64,000 nt of DNA, taken from Pontibacter aquaedesilientis (lineage in GTDB: Bacteria > Bacteroidota > Bacteroidia > Cytophagales > Hymenobacteraceae). Made by a program: the position numbers and the translations under genes. Where the stretch lies: NCBI RefSeq assembly GCF_014773225.1, contig NZ_JACXAJ010000001.1, positions 372,001 to 436,000 on the forward strand, written 5' to 3'. Of this stretch, positions 43,552-52,653 are shown in pieces. Each line of letters begins with the position of its first letter. Within the stretch, counting starts at the first letter, position 1. The notes under the pieces were generated by a model. That model did no database searches and had not been told where the DNA came from. It saw only the letters and a program-made list of their open reading frames with translations.

Positions 43552-43677
43552 GTTCAGGAATTTATTAATGCCGCTTCGTTTATTTTCTATTATGCAAAGC
43601 AAACAAAGATATAAAATCTTTTTGCAAATAAATAGCAACAATAACTATGCCCCTGTGCGCCCTCTGGCGTTTACAGG

Positions 43678-43708
43678 TTTGATTTTAGGCTAATCTTATG
43701 TACTTTTG
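43678..43708 (+). promoter_or_regulatory. promoter of the fused E1 gene
   Basis: TTTG at 43678-43681 and TACTTTTG at 43701-43708 are separated by exactly 19 bases, matching the phylum consensus. The start codon at 43746 follows 37 bases later. Confidence 0.7.
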
Positions 43709-43745
43709 ATGGTAAAATTTACTAAAAAGCTTTTACAGAGAAGAC

Positions 43746-46154
43746 ATGCAAACTGCTGAAGCATCTATAACTCAACGACTAAGCACCCAGGAAATACTCA
43801 ACGACTACCGCATTGCGTGGGAAAGTCGGCATGCGAGCCTTGCCGGCCGCAAGGAGGTGTTCATGGGCAAAGCCAAGTTCGGTATCTTTGGTGACGGAAA
43901 GGAAGTAGCCCAGCTGGCGATGGCCAAGTTCTTTCAGAACGGTGATTTCCGATCCGGCTACTATCGCGACCAGACCTTTATGTTCGCCATCGGTGAACTG
44001 ACGCTCCAGCAATACTTTGCACAGCTTTATGCGCACACCGATGTAGAGGCAGAGCCTTCCACAGCTGGTCGTGCCATGAACGGACACTTCGGTACCCGCC
44101 TTTTGGATGATGAAGGAAAATGGAAAAACCTGACCGAGTCCAAGAACTCCAGCTCCGATATCTCCCCAACTGCCTCCCAGATGCCACGACTTGTGGGCCT
44201 GGCTTACGCTTCTAAGCTGTATCGCCAGAACCCGGACCTGCAGGACATGAAGCAGTTTTCGGTGAATGGGAACGAGGTGGCGTTCGGAACAATTGGTAAT
44301 GCCTCGACTTCCGAAGGTATGTTCTTTGAGGCCATTAACGCGGCTGGGGTGTTGCAGGTGCCTATGCTGGTGTCGGTTTGGGACGATGGTTACGGTATTT
44401 CAGTGCCAGCCGAGTACCAGACCACGAAAGGAAGCATTTCTGAAATACTGGCCGGTTTCCAGCGCAACAGTCGCGAGGAGCAAGGTTATGAGATATTTAA
44501 AGTGAAGGGCTGGGACTACCTGGCGCTTTGCGAAGCTTACGAGGCTGCCGTAAAGGTATGCCGCGAGGAACACGTACCGGTGCTGGTGCACGTGGAGGAA
44601 CTCACGCAGCCGCAAGGCCACTCTACCTCCGGATCGCACGAACGCTACAAGTCAAAAGACCGCCTGGCTTGGGAAGCAGATTACGACTGTCTCCTGAAAA
44701 TGCGCGAATGGATGCTGAGCGTTGGAGTTGCCAGCACAGAGCAATTGGATCAGATTGAGTCAGAGGCCAAAGAAGCCGTTCGCCAAGCCCGTAGTGCTGC
44801 CTGGAACGCATTTGCCGAAGGCATTAATGAAGACCACGAAGTAGCGCTGACGCTCTTGAACAACCTGGCGACTGCCAGCGAGCATATCACAGAAATTGCC
44901 ACTATCACAGAGGAACTGCGCAAAACAGTTACTCCAATCCGCAGCGATGCGGTGAGAGCGGTGCGCAAGGCATTGCGCTACGTGCGTGACGAGAATAACC
45001 AGGCCAAGCGTGAGTTGATTGGCTGGTTGGAGCAGACACTCGGCGAAAACTCGGACCGTTTTAACTCTTACCTGTATAGCCAATCCGATGAGTCGGCACT
45101 GCAGGTAGAGGAAGTAAAGGCTGAGTTTGCGGAAGATGCTCCCTTGGTTGACGGCCGTGAGGTACTGCAGGCTTGTTTCGATTCCATTCTTTCCCGCGAT
45201 CCGCGCGTGTTCGCCATTGGGGAGGACGTAGGTCGAATAGGGGATGTGAATCAGGCTTTCGCTGGTCTGCAGGAGAAACACGGTGAGATACGTGTAACCG
45301 ATACAGGTATACGCGAGTGCACCATTATCGGGCAAGGTATAGGAGCTGCTCTGCGCGGTCTGCGTCCGATCACCGAAATTCAGTACCTCGACTATTTACT
45401 GTATGCCATCCAGATTCTGTCTGACGATGTGGCCTGCCTGCAGTATCGCACAAAGGGCGGACAGAAAGCGCCGCTTATCGTGCGTACACGTGGTCACCGT
45501 CTGGAAGGTATCTGGCACTCCGGTTCTCCGATCGGCATGATCCTGAACAGCATAAGAGGTATGCATGTGCTCGTGCCACGCGACATGACGCAGGCAGCAG
45601 GATTTTACAACACCCTGCTTCAGGCTGATGAACCAGCTTTGGTGATCGAGTGTCTAAACGGTTATCGCCTGAAGGAGCGTATACCTAGCAACCTCGATAC
45701 ATTTACGGTGCCGTTGGGCAAGCCGGAAATTTTGAAGCAAGGCTCTGATATCACCATCGTAACGTACGGTTCTATGTGCCGCATCGTGCTGGAGGCTGCC
45801 CGCCAGCTAGAGGAGTTTGGTATTTCAGCCGAAGTGATTGACGTACAGTCCTTGTTGCCGTTTGACCTGGAGCACATGATCACTGATTCTATCCGTAAGA
45901 CGAATCGTGTATTGTTCGCTGATGAAGACGTGCCGGGAGGCGCTACTGCCTTTATGATGCAGCAGGTGGTGGATGAGCAGGGCGCATGGCGCTACCTCGA
46001 TTCCAAACCGCAATGTCTGTCTGCGCAGGCACACCGTCCGCCTTACTCTTCCGATGGCGACTATTTCTCCAAGCCGAACCCGGAGGATGTGTTCGAGACT
46101 GTGTATGAAATTATGCACGAGTCTGACCCAAAGGCTTACCCTGTGATTTACTAA
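43746..46154 (+). CDS. 2-oxoacid dehydrogenase E1, alpha and beta subunits fused
   Basis: 802 residues. The first half is an alpha subunit with the thiamine-binding region FGTIGNASTSEGMFFEAIN and the phosphorylation-loop-like SGSHERYKSKDR; the second half is a beta subunit (FAIGEDVGRIGDVNQAF, DTGIRECTIIGQGIGAALRGLRP, LPFDLEHM). Such fusions serve branched-chain 2-oxoacid or pyruvate dehydrogenase complexes in Bacteroidota. E2 and E3 genes are not next to it. Branched-chain specificity is likely but not proven. Confidence 0.92.
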   Translation: MQTAEASITQRLSTQEILNDYRIAWESRHASLAGRKEVFMGKAKFGIFGDGKEVAQLAMAKFFQNGDFRSGYYRDQTFMFAIGELTLQQYFAQLYAHTDVEAEPSTAGRAMNGHFGTRLLDDEGKWKNLTESKNSSSDISPTASQMPRLVGLAYASKLYRQNPDLQDMKQFSVNGNEVAFGTIGNASTSEGMFFEAINAAGVLQVPMLVSVWDDGYGISVPAEYQTTKGSISEILAGFQRNSREEQGYEIFKVKGWDYLALCEAYEAAVKVCREEHVPVLVHVEELTQPQGHSTSGSHERYKSKDRLAWEADYDCLLKMREWMLSVGVASTEQLDQIESEAKEAVRQARSAAWNAFAEGINEDHEVALTLLNNLATASEHITEIATITEELRKTVTPIRSDAVRAVRKALRYVRDENNQAKRELIGWLEQTLGENSDRFNSYLYSQSDESALQVEEVKAEFAEDAPLVDGREVLQACFDSILSRDPRVFAIGEDVGRIGDVNQAFAGLQEKHGEIRVTDTGIRECTIIGQGIGAALRGLRPITEIQYLDYLLYAIQILSDDVACLQYRTKGGQKAPLIVRTRGHRLEGIWHSGSPIGMILNSIRGMHVLVPRDMTQAAGFYNTLLQADEPALVIECLNGYRLKERIPSNLDTFTVPLGKPEILKQGSDITIVTYGSMCRIVLEAARQLEEFGISAEVIDVQSLLPFDLEHMITDSIRKTNRVLFADEDVPGGATAFMMQQVVDEQGAWRYLDSKPQCLSAQAHRPPYSSDGDYFSKPNPEDVFETVYEIMHESDPKAYPVIY

Positions 46155-46166
46155 GAAATCAGTGGC

Positions 46167-46215
46167 TATAAAATGAAAAGGCCCTGCAAATCATGCAGGG
46201 CCTTTTCATTTTATA
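46167..46215. terminator. bidirectional terminator after fused E1
   Basis: 22-base perfect arms with loop AATCA; core GGCCCTGCA/TGCAGGGCC and A/T flanks. Confidence 0.9.
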
Positions 46216-46224
46216 AGCAAAACG

Positions 46225-46809
46225 TTAGTTTGGTTGGAACAGAACGATCTCGTCTGTCGTCACGATGTTGCTTCTGTTAGGGACCGGAGTGGTGCGGTCA
46301 TAAATGTAAATGTCAAATTTAATGACGGTGCCCGGTCGTAGCAGCGGAAATTCGGCAGAGTTGATTTCATTGATGCTATACTTGATTTCTCCCTCAAGCG
46401 GTTCCGGACGCTCATCGGCAGAAAGCCGGCCAAAGCGCCCTGAGAACTGGAAGCCAGGTATAGGGAAAGGGTAAGGTATAAACCGAGAGCCAGTTGCGCT
46501 GTTAGGGTCTGGCACCTTCACATACATCACCGTATGGAAGTTGTCGTAGTAAATGGAGCCTTCGTTAAAAGGAGCCTGCAAGTCCTGCGATTCCCGGTCA
46601 CCGGATAAACCCAGGTTGCCATCGCCATCCTTGAAGCCAATCACCAGCACCAGCGAGTCGCGCTTCACGTTGTTGGATTCAAACAAGTATTGCTCCACCC
46701 GCCTGAATTCTATCTCTGGTACGACATCATAAACGGGTTCTTTACGGCAGGAGCTTAGGGCCAACAGCAGAAAGAGGCAGGCTATACTATACTTTAGCAT
46801 GTATCTCAT
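46225..46809 (-). CDS. hypothetical lipoprotein
   Basis: 194 residues. Signal with lipobox LALSSC. The mature part is beta-rich with a calcium-loop-like GFKDGDGNLGLSGDRESQD and FDIYIYDRTTPVPNRSNIVTTDEIVL. No family recognised; similar Bacteroidota lipoproteins with DGDGNLG loops are common. A shorter start at 46800 (MLKYSIA) is possible. Divergent from the LuxE-like gene. Confidence 0.8.
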   Translation of the reverse strand: MRYMLKYSIACLFLLLALSSCRKEPVYDVVPEIEFRRVEQYLFESNNVKRDSLVLVIGFKDGDGNLGLSGDRESQDLQAPFNEGSIYYDNFHTVMYVKVPDPNSATGSRFIPYPFPIPGFQFSGRFGRLSADERPEPLEGEIKYSINEINSAEFPLLRPGTVIKFDIYIYDRTTPVPNRSNIVTTDEIVLFQPN

Positions 46810-46883
46810 GTAGGATCTCAGAAAATGAAGCTAAATTTACTAAATCAAACGATCAGATACAGGAATTGTTATAAATAATTTGG

Positions 46884-47879
46884 ATGAACTTCAAAGCCCG
46901 ACACTTAAGCCAACTGCACGGTTCTCAGCCTTTTGACTTCGAGGCTATTGCTCTTGAATTGTTCCATTACCAGGCTCGGTATAACGCCATGTACAGAGCC
47001 TACCTGCGGCATCTTGGCGTAGACCCCAAGCATATCAACTGTCTGGAGGCAATTCCTTTTCTCCCGATCGAGTTTTTCAAGACACATGATGTGAAGACCG
47101 GAGACTTTGAGCCCGAGGTGATCTTTTATAGCAGCGGTACCACCCAAACAGCACGTAGCCGCCACCTGGTGTCAAGTCTGGATGGGTATAAGCAAATTTC
47201 TCAACGGATTTTTGAGGCTTTCTACGGCCCACTGACTGACTTTGTGGTGCTGGCGCTGCTGCCCTCTTACCTGGAGCAGGGCGGTTCGTCGCTGGTGGCC
47301 ATGGTTGATCATTTTGTGAAACAGTCGGGGCAGCAGGAGGAGGGCTTTTACCTCCGTAACCATGAGCAGCTGCTGCATACAGTCAAAGATGTGCAGCAAA
47401 AAGGCAAGAAAATTCTGCTTATCGGGGTATCTTATGCCTTGCTGGACTGGGCCGACGAACTACAGGGCAGAGAAGACTTCAGCCATGTGACAATCATGGA
47501 GACGGGCGGTATGAAAGGCCGCCGCCGCGAGATGATTCGGGAAGAGTTGCATACCTGCCTTAAAAACGGGTTTGGGGTAAAGGCGATCCACTCTGAGTAT
47601 GGGATGACGGAACTGCTCTCGCAGGCCTATTCGCAGGGCAATGGTATTTTCAAACCTGGCTATACCATGCAGATACTGCTCCGCGATCTGAATGATCCCT
47701 TCGACATCCGGCCCGACATGCGCTCCGGAGGCATCAACGTGGTTGACCTGGCCAATGTGGACTCCTGCGCCTTCATCGAGACCAAGGACATTGGTAGAAT
47801 AAAAGAAAACGGTAGCTTTGAGGTGCTCGGCCGCTTCGACAACTCCGATATCCGGGGCTGCAATTTGTTGATCGCCTGA
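46884..47879 (+). CDS. LuxE-like acyl-protein synthetase/acyltransferase
   Basis: 331 residues. An AMP-binding-type EVIFYSSGTTQTARSRH motif and the SEYGMTELLSQAY signature place it in the LuxE (acyl-protein synthetase) family, which activates fatty acids with ATP. No luciferase or fatty-acid reductase gene is nearby, so the role is not light production. Bacteroidota homologues are often called acyl transferases. The next gene starts 34 bases downstream. Confidence 0.85.
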   Translation: MNFKARHLSQLHGSQPFDFEAIALELFHYQARYNAMYRAYLRHLGVDPKHINCLEAIPFLPIEFFKTHDVKTGDFEPEVIFYSSGTTQTARSRHLVSSLDGYKQISQRIFEAFYGPLTDFVVLALLPSYLEQGGSSLVAMVDHFVKQSGQQEEGFYLRNHEQLLHTVKDVQQKGKKILLIGVSYALLDWADELQGREDFSHVTIMETGGMKGRRREMIREELHTCLKNGFGVKAIHSEYGMTELLSQAYSQGNGIFKPGYTMQILLRDLNDPFDIRPDMRSGGINVVDLANVDSCAFIETKDIGRIKENGSFEVLGRFDNSDIRGCNLLIA

Positions 47880-47913
47880 CATCCTTGTTCTCACTCTTGC
47901 GTTATACGTCCCC

Positions 47914-48843
47914 ATGGGTTATATATTTTTCATAGCGATAGTAGCAGGCATGGTCCTGCTTTTTTACAGATGGGCCACCCGCAAAGAGCGCAGGCGCCAG
48001 CAAATTCTGAAAGACGGCTTTCCGGTGGAGTGGCGTAAGATCCTACAGGACCGTGTTGGCTTTTACCATACCTTGAAGGAGGAAGATCAGCAGCGCTTTG
48101 AGCGAAAACTGTTGCTTTTCGTGTCAGAGAAGCGCATTACAGGTATACAGACCGAAGTCGACGACACAACCAAAGTGCTGGTTGGGGCGAGTGCCATCAT
48201 CCCTATTTTCGGGTTTAAGGACTGGGAGTACCATAACCTGGGCGAGGTGCTCGTGTTTCCGGGGAGTATCAAACGGTTTAAGGATCCCGAGAACGAAGCT
48301 GTTTCGGAGGTATTGGGCCGGGTGAACCCTTTTCAGAACGACCACTACGTGACACTCTCCAAGCCAGCACTGGAACAGGGTTTCAATGACATGGCCGACC
48401 GCAAGAACGTAGGTATACACGAATTCGCCCACATGCTCGACCAGGCCGATGGCGAGATAGATGGTGTGCCGAAAGCCTACCTGCCCGATGAACTGGTGCG
48501 CCCCTGGGAAGAACTCATGTACCGCAAAATCAGTCAGATCGAAAAAGGGAAGTCTGATATCAACTCGTATGGCGCCACCAGTGAGGCAGAGTTCTTTGCT
48601 GTGGTGACAGAGTATTTCTTCGAGAAGCCAGATCAGCTGGCCGAGAAACATCCGCGCCTCTATGAGATGCTAACCAAAATATTCAAGCAGAACCCCAAAC
48701 GCCGCTTCCGCCTCAATTTCAGGAGCCTGCTCAACCCGTATGGCAAGCGCCTGGGCCGGAATGAGCCCTGCCCATGTGGCAGTGGGGAAAAGTATAAGTC
48801 CTGCTGCCTGCAAAAGAAAGGAACGCTAGCAGCGGCTGCATAG
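47914..48843 (+). CDS. MtfA-type zinc peptidase fused to a SEC-C motif
   Basis: 309 residues. One N-terminal helix, then an MtfA-like domain with NVGIHEFAHMLDQADG (HExxH) and AEFFAVVTEYFFEKP, the second half of the zinc site. The C-terminus ends in RNEPCPCGSGEKYKSCC, a SEC-C zinc motif. MtfA is known to bind the Mlc repressor in E. coli and has peptidase activity. The SEC-C tail is unusual for this family and may mediate protein or nucleic-acid binding. Confidence 0.88.
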   Translation: MGYIFFIAIVAGMVLLFYRWATRKERRRQQILKDGFPVEWRKILQDRVGFYHTLKEEDQQRFERKLLLFVSEKRITGIQTEVDDTTKVLVGASAIIPIFGFKDWEYHNLGEVLVFPGSIKRFKDPENEAVSEVLGRVNPFQNDHYVTLSKPALEQGFNDMADRKNVGIHEFAHMLDQADGEIDGVPKAYLPDELVRPWEELMYRKISQIEKGKSDINSYGATSEAEFFAVVTEYFFEKPDQLAEKHPRLYEMLTKIFKQNPKRRFRLNFRSLLNPYGKRLGRNEPCPCGSGEKYKSCCLQKKGTLAAAA

Positions 48844-48850
48844 GTATAAA

Positions 48851-48885
48851 GCAAAACGCCTCGGCCATTGGCCGGGGCGTTTTGC
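48851..48885. terminator. bidirectional terminator
   Basis: GCAAAACGCCTCGGCC-ATT-GGCCGGGGCGTTTTGC, 16-bp stem with one G:T pair. Confidence 0.88.
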
Positions 48886-48926
48886 AAAGGTGAGTATCAG
48901 TTAAGCGTTAAGATCAGTTAATGCGG

Positions 48927-50087
48927 CTATACTGGTCGGGCATAGGCTTTGGCGTCTTCCATGGTTATCTCCTGGCCACTCATGATCACCAGGCGTTCCA
49001 CCACGTTTCGCAGTTCCCGCACATTGCCCCGCCAGTCCAGTGTTTTGAGGTACTCCAGCGCATCGTTCGTAATGGACTTGGGTTTGTTGCCGTAGTCGTT
49101 GGCGATGTCCTGCAGGAATTTCTGCACCAGGTCTGGTATATCTTCGCGGCGCTCATTCAGTGGCGGCACATGGATCAGGATGACGCCCAAGCGGTGATAC
49201 AAGTCCTCCCGGAAAGTCTTGGCTTCGATCTCCTCCAACAGGTTCTTGTTAGTAGCGGCCAGTACGCGCACATCTACCTGTATGTCTTTGTCACCACCCA
49301 CACGGGTAATCTTGTGCTCTTGCAGGGCACGCAGCACTTTAGCTTGTGCCGATAGGCTCATGTCGCCTACTTCGTCCAGGAAAAGCGTGCCGCCATTGGC
49401 CTGCTCAAACTTACCGATTCGCTGCTTCACGGCAGAGGTAAATGAACCCTTTTCGTGCCCGAACAGCTCACTCTCGATCAGTTCGCTAGGTATAGCCGCG
49501 CAGTTTACTTCTATCAGCGGGCCGTTGGCGCGATTGCTGTGCTCGTGTATGGCACGGGCCACCAGTTCCTTGCCTGAGCCGTTGGGCCCGGTGATCAGCA
49601 CGCGAGCATCAGTCGGCGCTACCTTTTCAATGGCCTGCTTCACGCGGCCCAGCGCTTCGGAAGTACCCACCATTTCATAAGTCTTCGAAATCTTCTTCTT
49701 GAGGATCTTGGTTTCGGTCACCAGGCTGGACTTGTCCAGTGCATTGCGCACCGATACCAGCAAGCGGTTCAGATCCGGTGGCTTCTGCAGGAAGTCATAT
49801 GCACCTTTTTTGGTCGCTTCCACGGCCGTGTCGATGGTGCCATGCGCCGATATCATGATGAACGGGGTGTCGGGCGACAGTTCCATGGCTTTTTCGAGCA
49901 CTTCGATCCCATCCATACCGGGCATCTTGATGTCGCAGAGCACCACGTCATACTTGGTCTTGCCAAGCTGCTGCAGTCCTTTCTGCCCGTCTTCCGCCTC
50001 GTCTACGTTGTAATTCTCAAACTCCAATATCTCCTTCAGGGTGCTGCGGATGGCCCGCTCGTCATCTATAATCAGGATTTTGGGCAT
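48927..50087 (-). CDS. NtrC-like response regulator, receiver + AAA+ domain, no DNA-binding domain
   Basis: 386 residues. The receiver domain has IIDDERAIR, CDIKMPGMDG (phospho-acceptor Asp) and KKGAYDFLQKP. The AAA+ domain has GPNGSGKELVARAI (Walker A), GGTLFLDEVGDM (Walker B) and the arginine-finger region. The loop that contacts sigma-54 reads GSFTSA rather than GAFTGA, and the protein ends after the AAA+ lid (TMEDAKAYARPV) without the usual Fis-type HTH. It may act through partner proteins or from solution. No histidine kinase is next to it. Confidence 0.88.
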   Translation of the reverse strand: MPKILIIDDERAIRSTLKEILEFENYNVDEAEDGQKGLQQLGKTKYDVVLCDIKMPGMDGIEVLEKAMELSPDTPFIMISAHGTIDTAVEATKKGAYDFLQKPPDLNRLLVSVRNALDKSSLVTETKILKKKISKTYEMVGTSEALGRVKQAIEKVAPTDARVLITGPNGSGKELVARAIHEHSNRANGPLIEVNCAAIPSELIESELFGHEKGSFTSAVKQRIGKFEQANGGTLFLDEVGDMSLSAQAKVLRALQEHKITRVGGDKDIQVDVRVLAATNKNLLEEIEAKTFREDLYHRLGVILIHVPPLNERREDIPDLVQKFLQDIANDYGNKPKSITNDALEYLKTLDWRGNVRELRNVVERLVIMSGQEITMEDAKAYARPV

Positions 50088-50210
50088 ATTTTTCTTTCGT
50101 TTTATTCTGTGAGGATAAGTATATAAAATAAACAGCCGCTAATCAAGCGGCTGCTGCATTTGTACGATATATCTTAAAAATTAGATGAACGATTCAGGTA
50201 TAATACCCGA

Positions 50211-51107
50211 TCATGAACTGGTGAAGTTGATCACACTGTAAAGCTCCGGCTCCAGAAACGGTCCACCCGGGTAACCGGCCGTATAGTCAAAATTGATCCA
50301 AAGCTCTCCGTTGGTTTCATGGAAGTGGATCTTGCCGCCTGTTACTTCATCCGGGAAAAGCGAGCGCACGGCATAACTTACCTTGTCCAGATCTTCCACC
50401 GTGCCCATTTTCACTTCCGCATACATATGGTTAGGGGAAATCACAATGCGGGCCTCACCCCCAATAGACATGATGGAGGAGGCGATCAGGATGGCATAAT
50501 CGTCGCAGTCGCCAGCCAGCAGTTTGATGCTCTCGGTGGGAGGGGAGTAGTAGTCCAGCCCCAGGGGGTCGTTGACGTAGCGCCAGTTGTTTCGCACATG
50601 CTTGAAGAGCGAGAAGTAGCGTACGATCTTACCATACTTGCGGTAGTATTCGTCATGAAAAAAGCGGGTGGAGTTCTCGACGGCAAAGGAGCGCACGGCA
50701 GGGTGTGTCGGCTGCATGGCGCTTTTTACGCGGCGCTCCTGGAAGTAAGTGCCTTTCACTGGCTTGAAATAAGATACCTTGCTGGAGTTGCTGGTCATGT
50801 TCACCAGCATGGCGTTGTAGTCAGAGTAGAGGTTCTCTACCGTATAGTCGTCGAAGGTGCTGTTGAAGAACATGGCCCCCATGATACCCACAAACAACAG
50901 CAGGATGAGTTTCTGACTGATAGTGGTGACCACTACCGAAACGATAGCAGCGAGTATAACGCACAGCAGGAAGTTCAGCTCATAGTCGATGAAACTGATG
51001 GGCGGGAGGTAAAAACTGATAAGGACCGCCATCGGGAACACGATGATGATCTGAATGAACCGAACTAAAAACGTAGTCAGATTGGAGAGCTTGAACAATT
51101 GCGTCAT
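50211..51107 (-). CDS. transglutaminase-like membrane protein
   Basis: 298 residues with three N-terminal membrane helices followed by a transglutaminase-type domain: LAGDCDDYAILIASSIMSIGG holds the candidate nucleophile Cys, and NHMYAEV and FDYTAGYPGG are likely His and Asp positions. The domain class includes peptidases and isomerases; no substrate is evident. It is 123 bases from the response-regulator gene, so not clearly the same operon. Confidence 0.7.
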   Translation of the reverse strand: MTQLFKLSNLTTFLVRFIQIIIVFPMAVLISFYLPPISFIDYELNFLLCVILAAIVSVVVTTISQKLILLLFVGIMGAMFFNSTFDDYTVENLYSDYNAMLVNMTSNSSKVSYFKPVKGTYFQERRVKSAMQPTHPAVRSFAVENSTRFFHDEYYRKYGKIVRYFSLFKHVRNNWRYVNDPLGLDYYSPPTESIKLLAGDCDDYAILIASSIMSIGGEARIVISPNHMYAEVKMGTVEDLDKVSYAVRSLFPDEVTGGKIHFHETNGELWINFDYTAGYPGGPFLEPELYSVINFTSS

Positions 51108-51452
51108 GATTCCTGGCTTTTGTGGTTTCTGGCGCCTAAGGCCCTTCTGGCTTTAAAACTGCTGCGATGGAAAATATCTTATACCTGTAACGCAAATTTC
51201 GGGCCTCTCTACTCATTTCTGTTCCCGATTATTTCTATTTTTTTCTCTGCGTAGTCTAGGCTGATAATTTCGGGATTTTTTTCAGATATGGAAAGCAAAG
51301 CAATTCAAATGACGGAAATTTAGTTCAGGGCAGAGAAGAACCCTGAGCCGCTGCACCGCCACTGCGCAATCCATAACCGATCGGGGTGGTAAACAGAAGG
51401 GCAAGCTTAAAAGCATAGCCTGCGCAATTGTCGTGCAGGCCATGCTTTTTGC
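51108..51452. other. intergenic region with a terminator
   Basis: 345 bases. An imperfect terminator-like hairpin (AAAAGCATAGCCTGC with GTGCAGGCCATGCTTTTT) lies at about 51408-51450 for the gene at 51453. A long open frame here on the minus strand overlaps that gene in another frame and has no family features. Nothing else is supported. Confidence 0.4.
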
Positions 51453-52553
51453 TTACTGATACTGGATGTAAAGCGGTTTTGGGGTTAGTGTAAGGATTTC
51501 TTCGGGCGTCATCAGGCGCGAATTGTTGCGCGTGTCGTTCTTGTAAAACACCTTGAAGCCTGTATACTGCACGGGCTCCTTGGCAATAAAGCGGCGGTAG
51601 GTGTCCTTTTTGAGAGCCGGCGATCCCCAACCGTCCATGTGCATGACCACTTGTACCTCTGGCCGCAGTTTTATCTCCTGATGGTTGGTGATCATGCGCT
51701 GCGTGAAGCGGTGCACAATGAGTAACTTAGGCGGCAGATTATGCTCTTTGGTGATGTCGGCTAGCATTTCGGTAGCGTAATTGATGTCTTTGGCGTCAAA
51801 GCTCCCTATACTTCTGCCCGGAATCCCGTTTTCTTTCATGGCAAACTCTGCATCTATACCCAAGTGCACGTTTGGCAGCTTCAGGAATTGGGTCAGGCGG
51901 GGCAGTTCTTCCGGCAGGGTACTGCGGCCTACCTGCACATCCAGAAATACGATTGCATCCCGTTGTTTGGCCATTGCCAGCACATCTTCAATCATCTTGT
52001 CGGTCATGCGCAGGCGGTATTTGGCGCCCCGCCCCGGGTGCCCCTGGGCGGTCACCACAATGGCATGCAAGGCAGGCTGTACAGGTATAAGCGAATCGGC
52101 TTTGGTCCAGTTGGCTACCTCTTCATCCAGTCGATTCAGCATTTCCTCGGCCGGGAATTCTCCCAGTATACCCATGCGCTTGGAGAGTGGATTGCCATAA
52201 TAGGCCAATATGCGTTTATGGGGCAATATGGCGCCCGGCAGCGGTGCTGGGCCTGGGTATTCGTCGGCTGGCGTGGCAGATGCCGGGGCTGAAGCAACAT
52301 TGGCCGCAACGGTATCCGCAGGGAGAGGGGAAACGCTGTCTTTAACAACTGCCTGTTCATACCTTTCTGTGCTAACGGGTATGGTAGCAGAGTGTACTTC
52401 TTTGTCCTGCGTGCAGGAAGTAGTGCTCAGCAACAGGGCTGCAGCGATGACGCCAGTCGCATACTTCAGCTGTTTGTTTAAGTGATAGTAGGGTAAGTGG
52501 TTATGTGCAAGGCCGTTGGTGGTCTTGAGTGTCGGTAGTAAAAAAGGGCTCAT
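51453..52553 (-). CDS. hypothetical lipoprotein with TIM-barrel-like hydrolase region
   Basis: 366 residues. A hydrophobic segment ending in STTSC is a candidate lipobox, but it lies about 47 residues from the ATG, so the true start may be further in and non-ATG. After a Pro/Ala-rich linker comes a soluble part with RILAYYGNPLSKRMGILGEF, AIVVTAQGHPG, IVFLDVQVGRST, VHLGIDAEFAM and VQVVMHMDGWGS, spaced like barrel strands with acidic ends, reminiscent of polysaccharide-hydrolase folds. I do not recognise the family. Confidence 0.7.
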   Translation of the reverse strand: MSPFLLPTLKTTNGLAHNHLPYYHLNKQLKYATGVIAAALLLSTTSCTQDKEVHSATIPVSTERYEQAVVKDSVSPLPADTVAANVASAPASATPADEYPGPAPLPGAILPHKRILAYYGNPLSKRMGILGEFPAEEMLNRLDEEVANWTKADSLIPVQPALHAIVVTAQGHPGRGAKYRLRMTDKMIEDVLAMAKQRDAIVFLDVQVGRSTLPEELPRLTQFLKLPNVHLGIDAEFAMKENGIPGRSIGSFDAKDINYATEMLADITKEHNLPPKLLIVHRFTQRMITNHQEIKLRPEVQVVMHMDGWGSPALKKDTYRRFIAKEPVQYTGFKVFYKNDTRNNSRLMTPEEILTLTPKPLYIQYQ

Positions 52554-52653
52554 CTGTCAGGTGTAGAATATTCAGGAAACTGTTACTCAAAGTATGGATA
52601 TTTCGTGAGGAAGCAGCGTTCTGAACCCATTTTTTAATAAAAATTTTAATTTT

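Noticed and set aside
46884..47879. Bioluminescence function for the LuxE-like gene
   Set aside because: No luciferase or acyl reductase genes are nearby; such LuxE-like genes are common in non-luminous Bacteroidota.
51325..51630. 101-codon minus-strand frame across the terminator
   Set aside because: It runs through a terminator hairpin and overlaps the lipoprotein gene in another frame.
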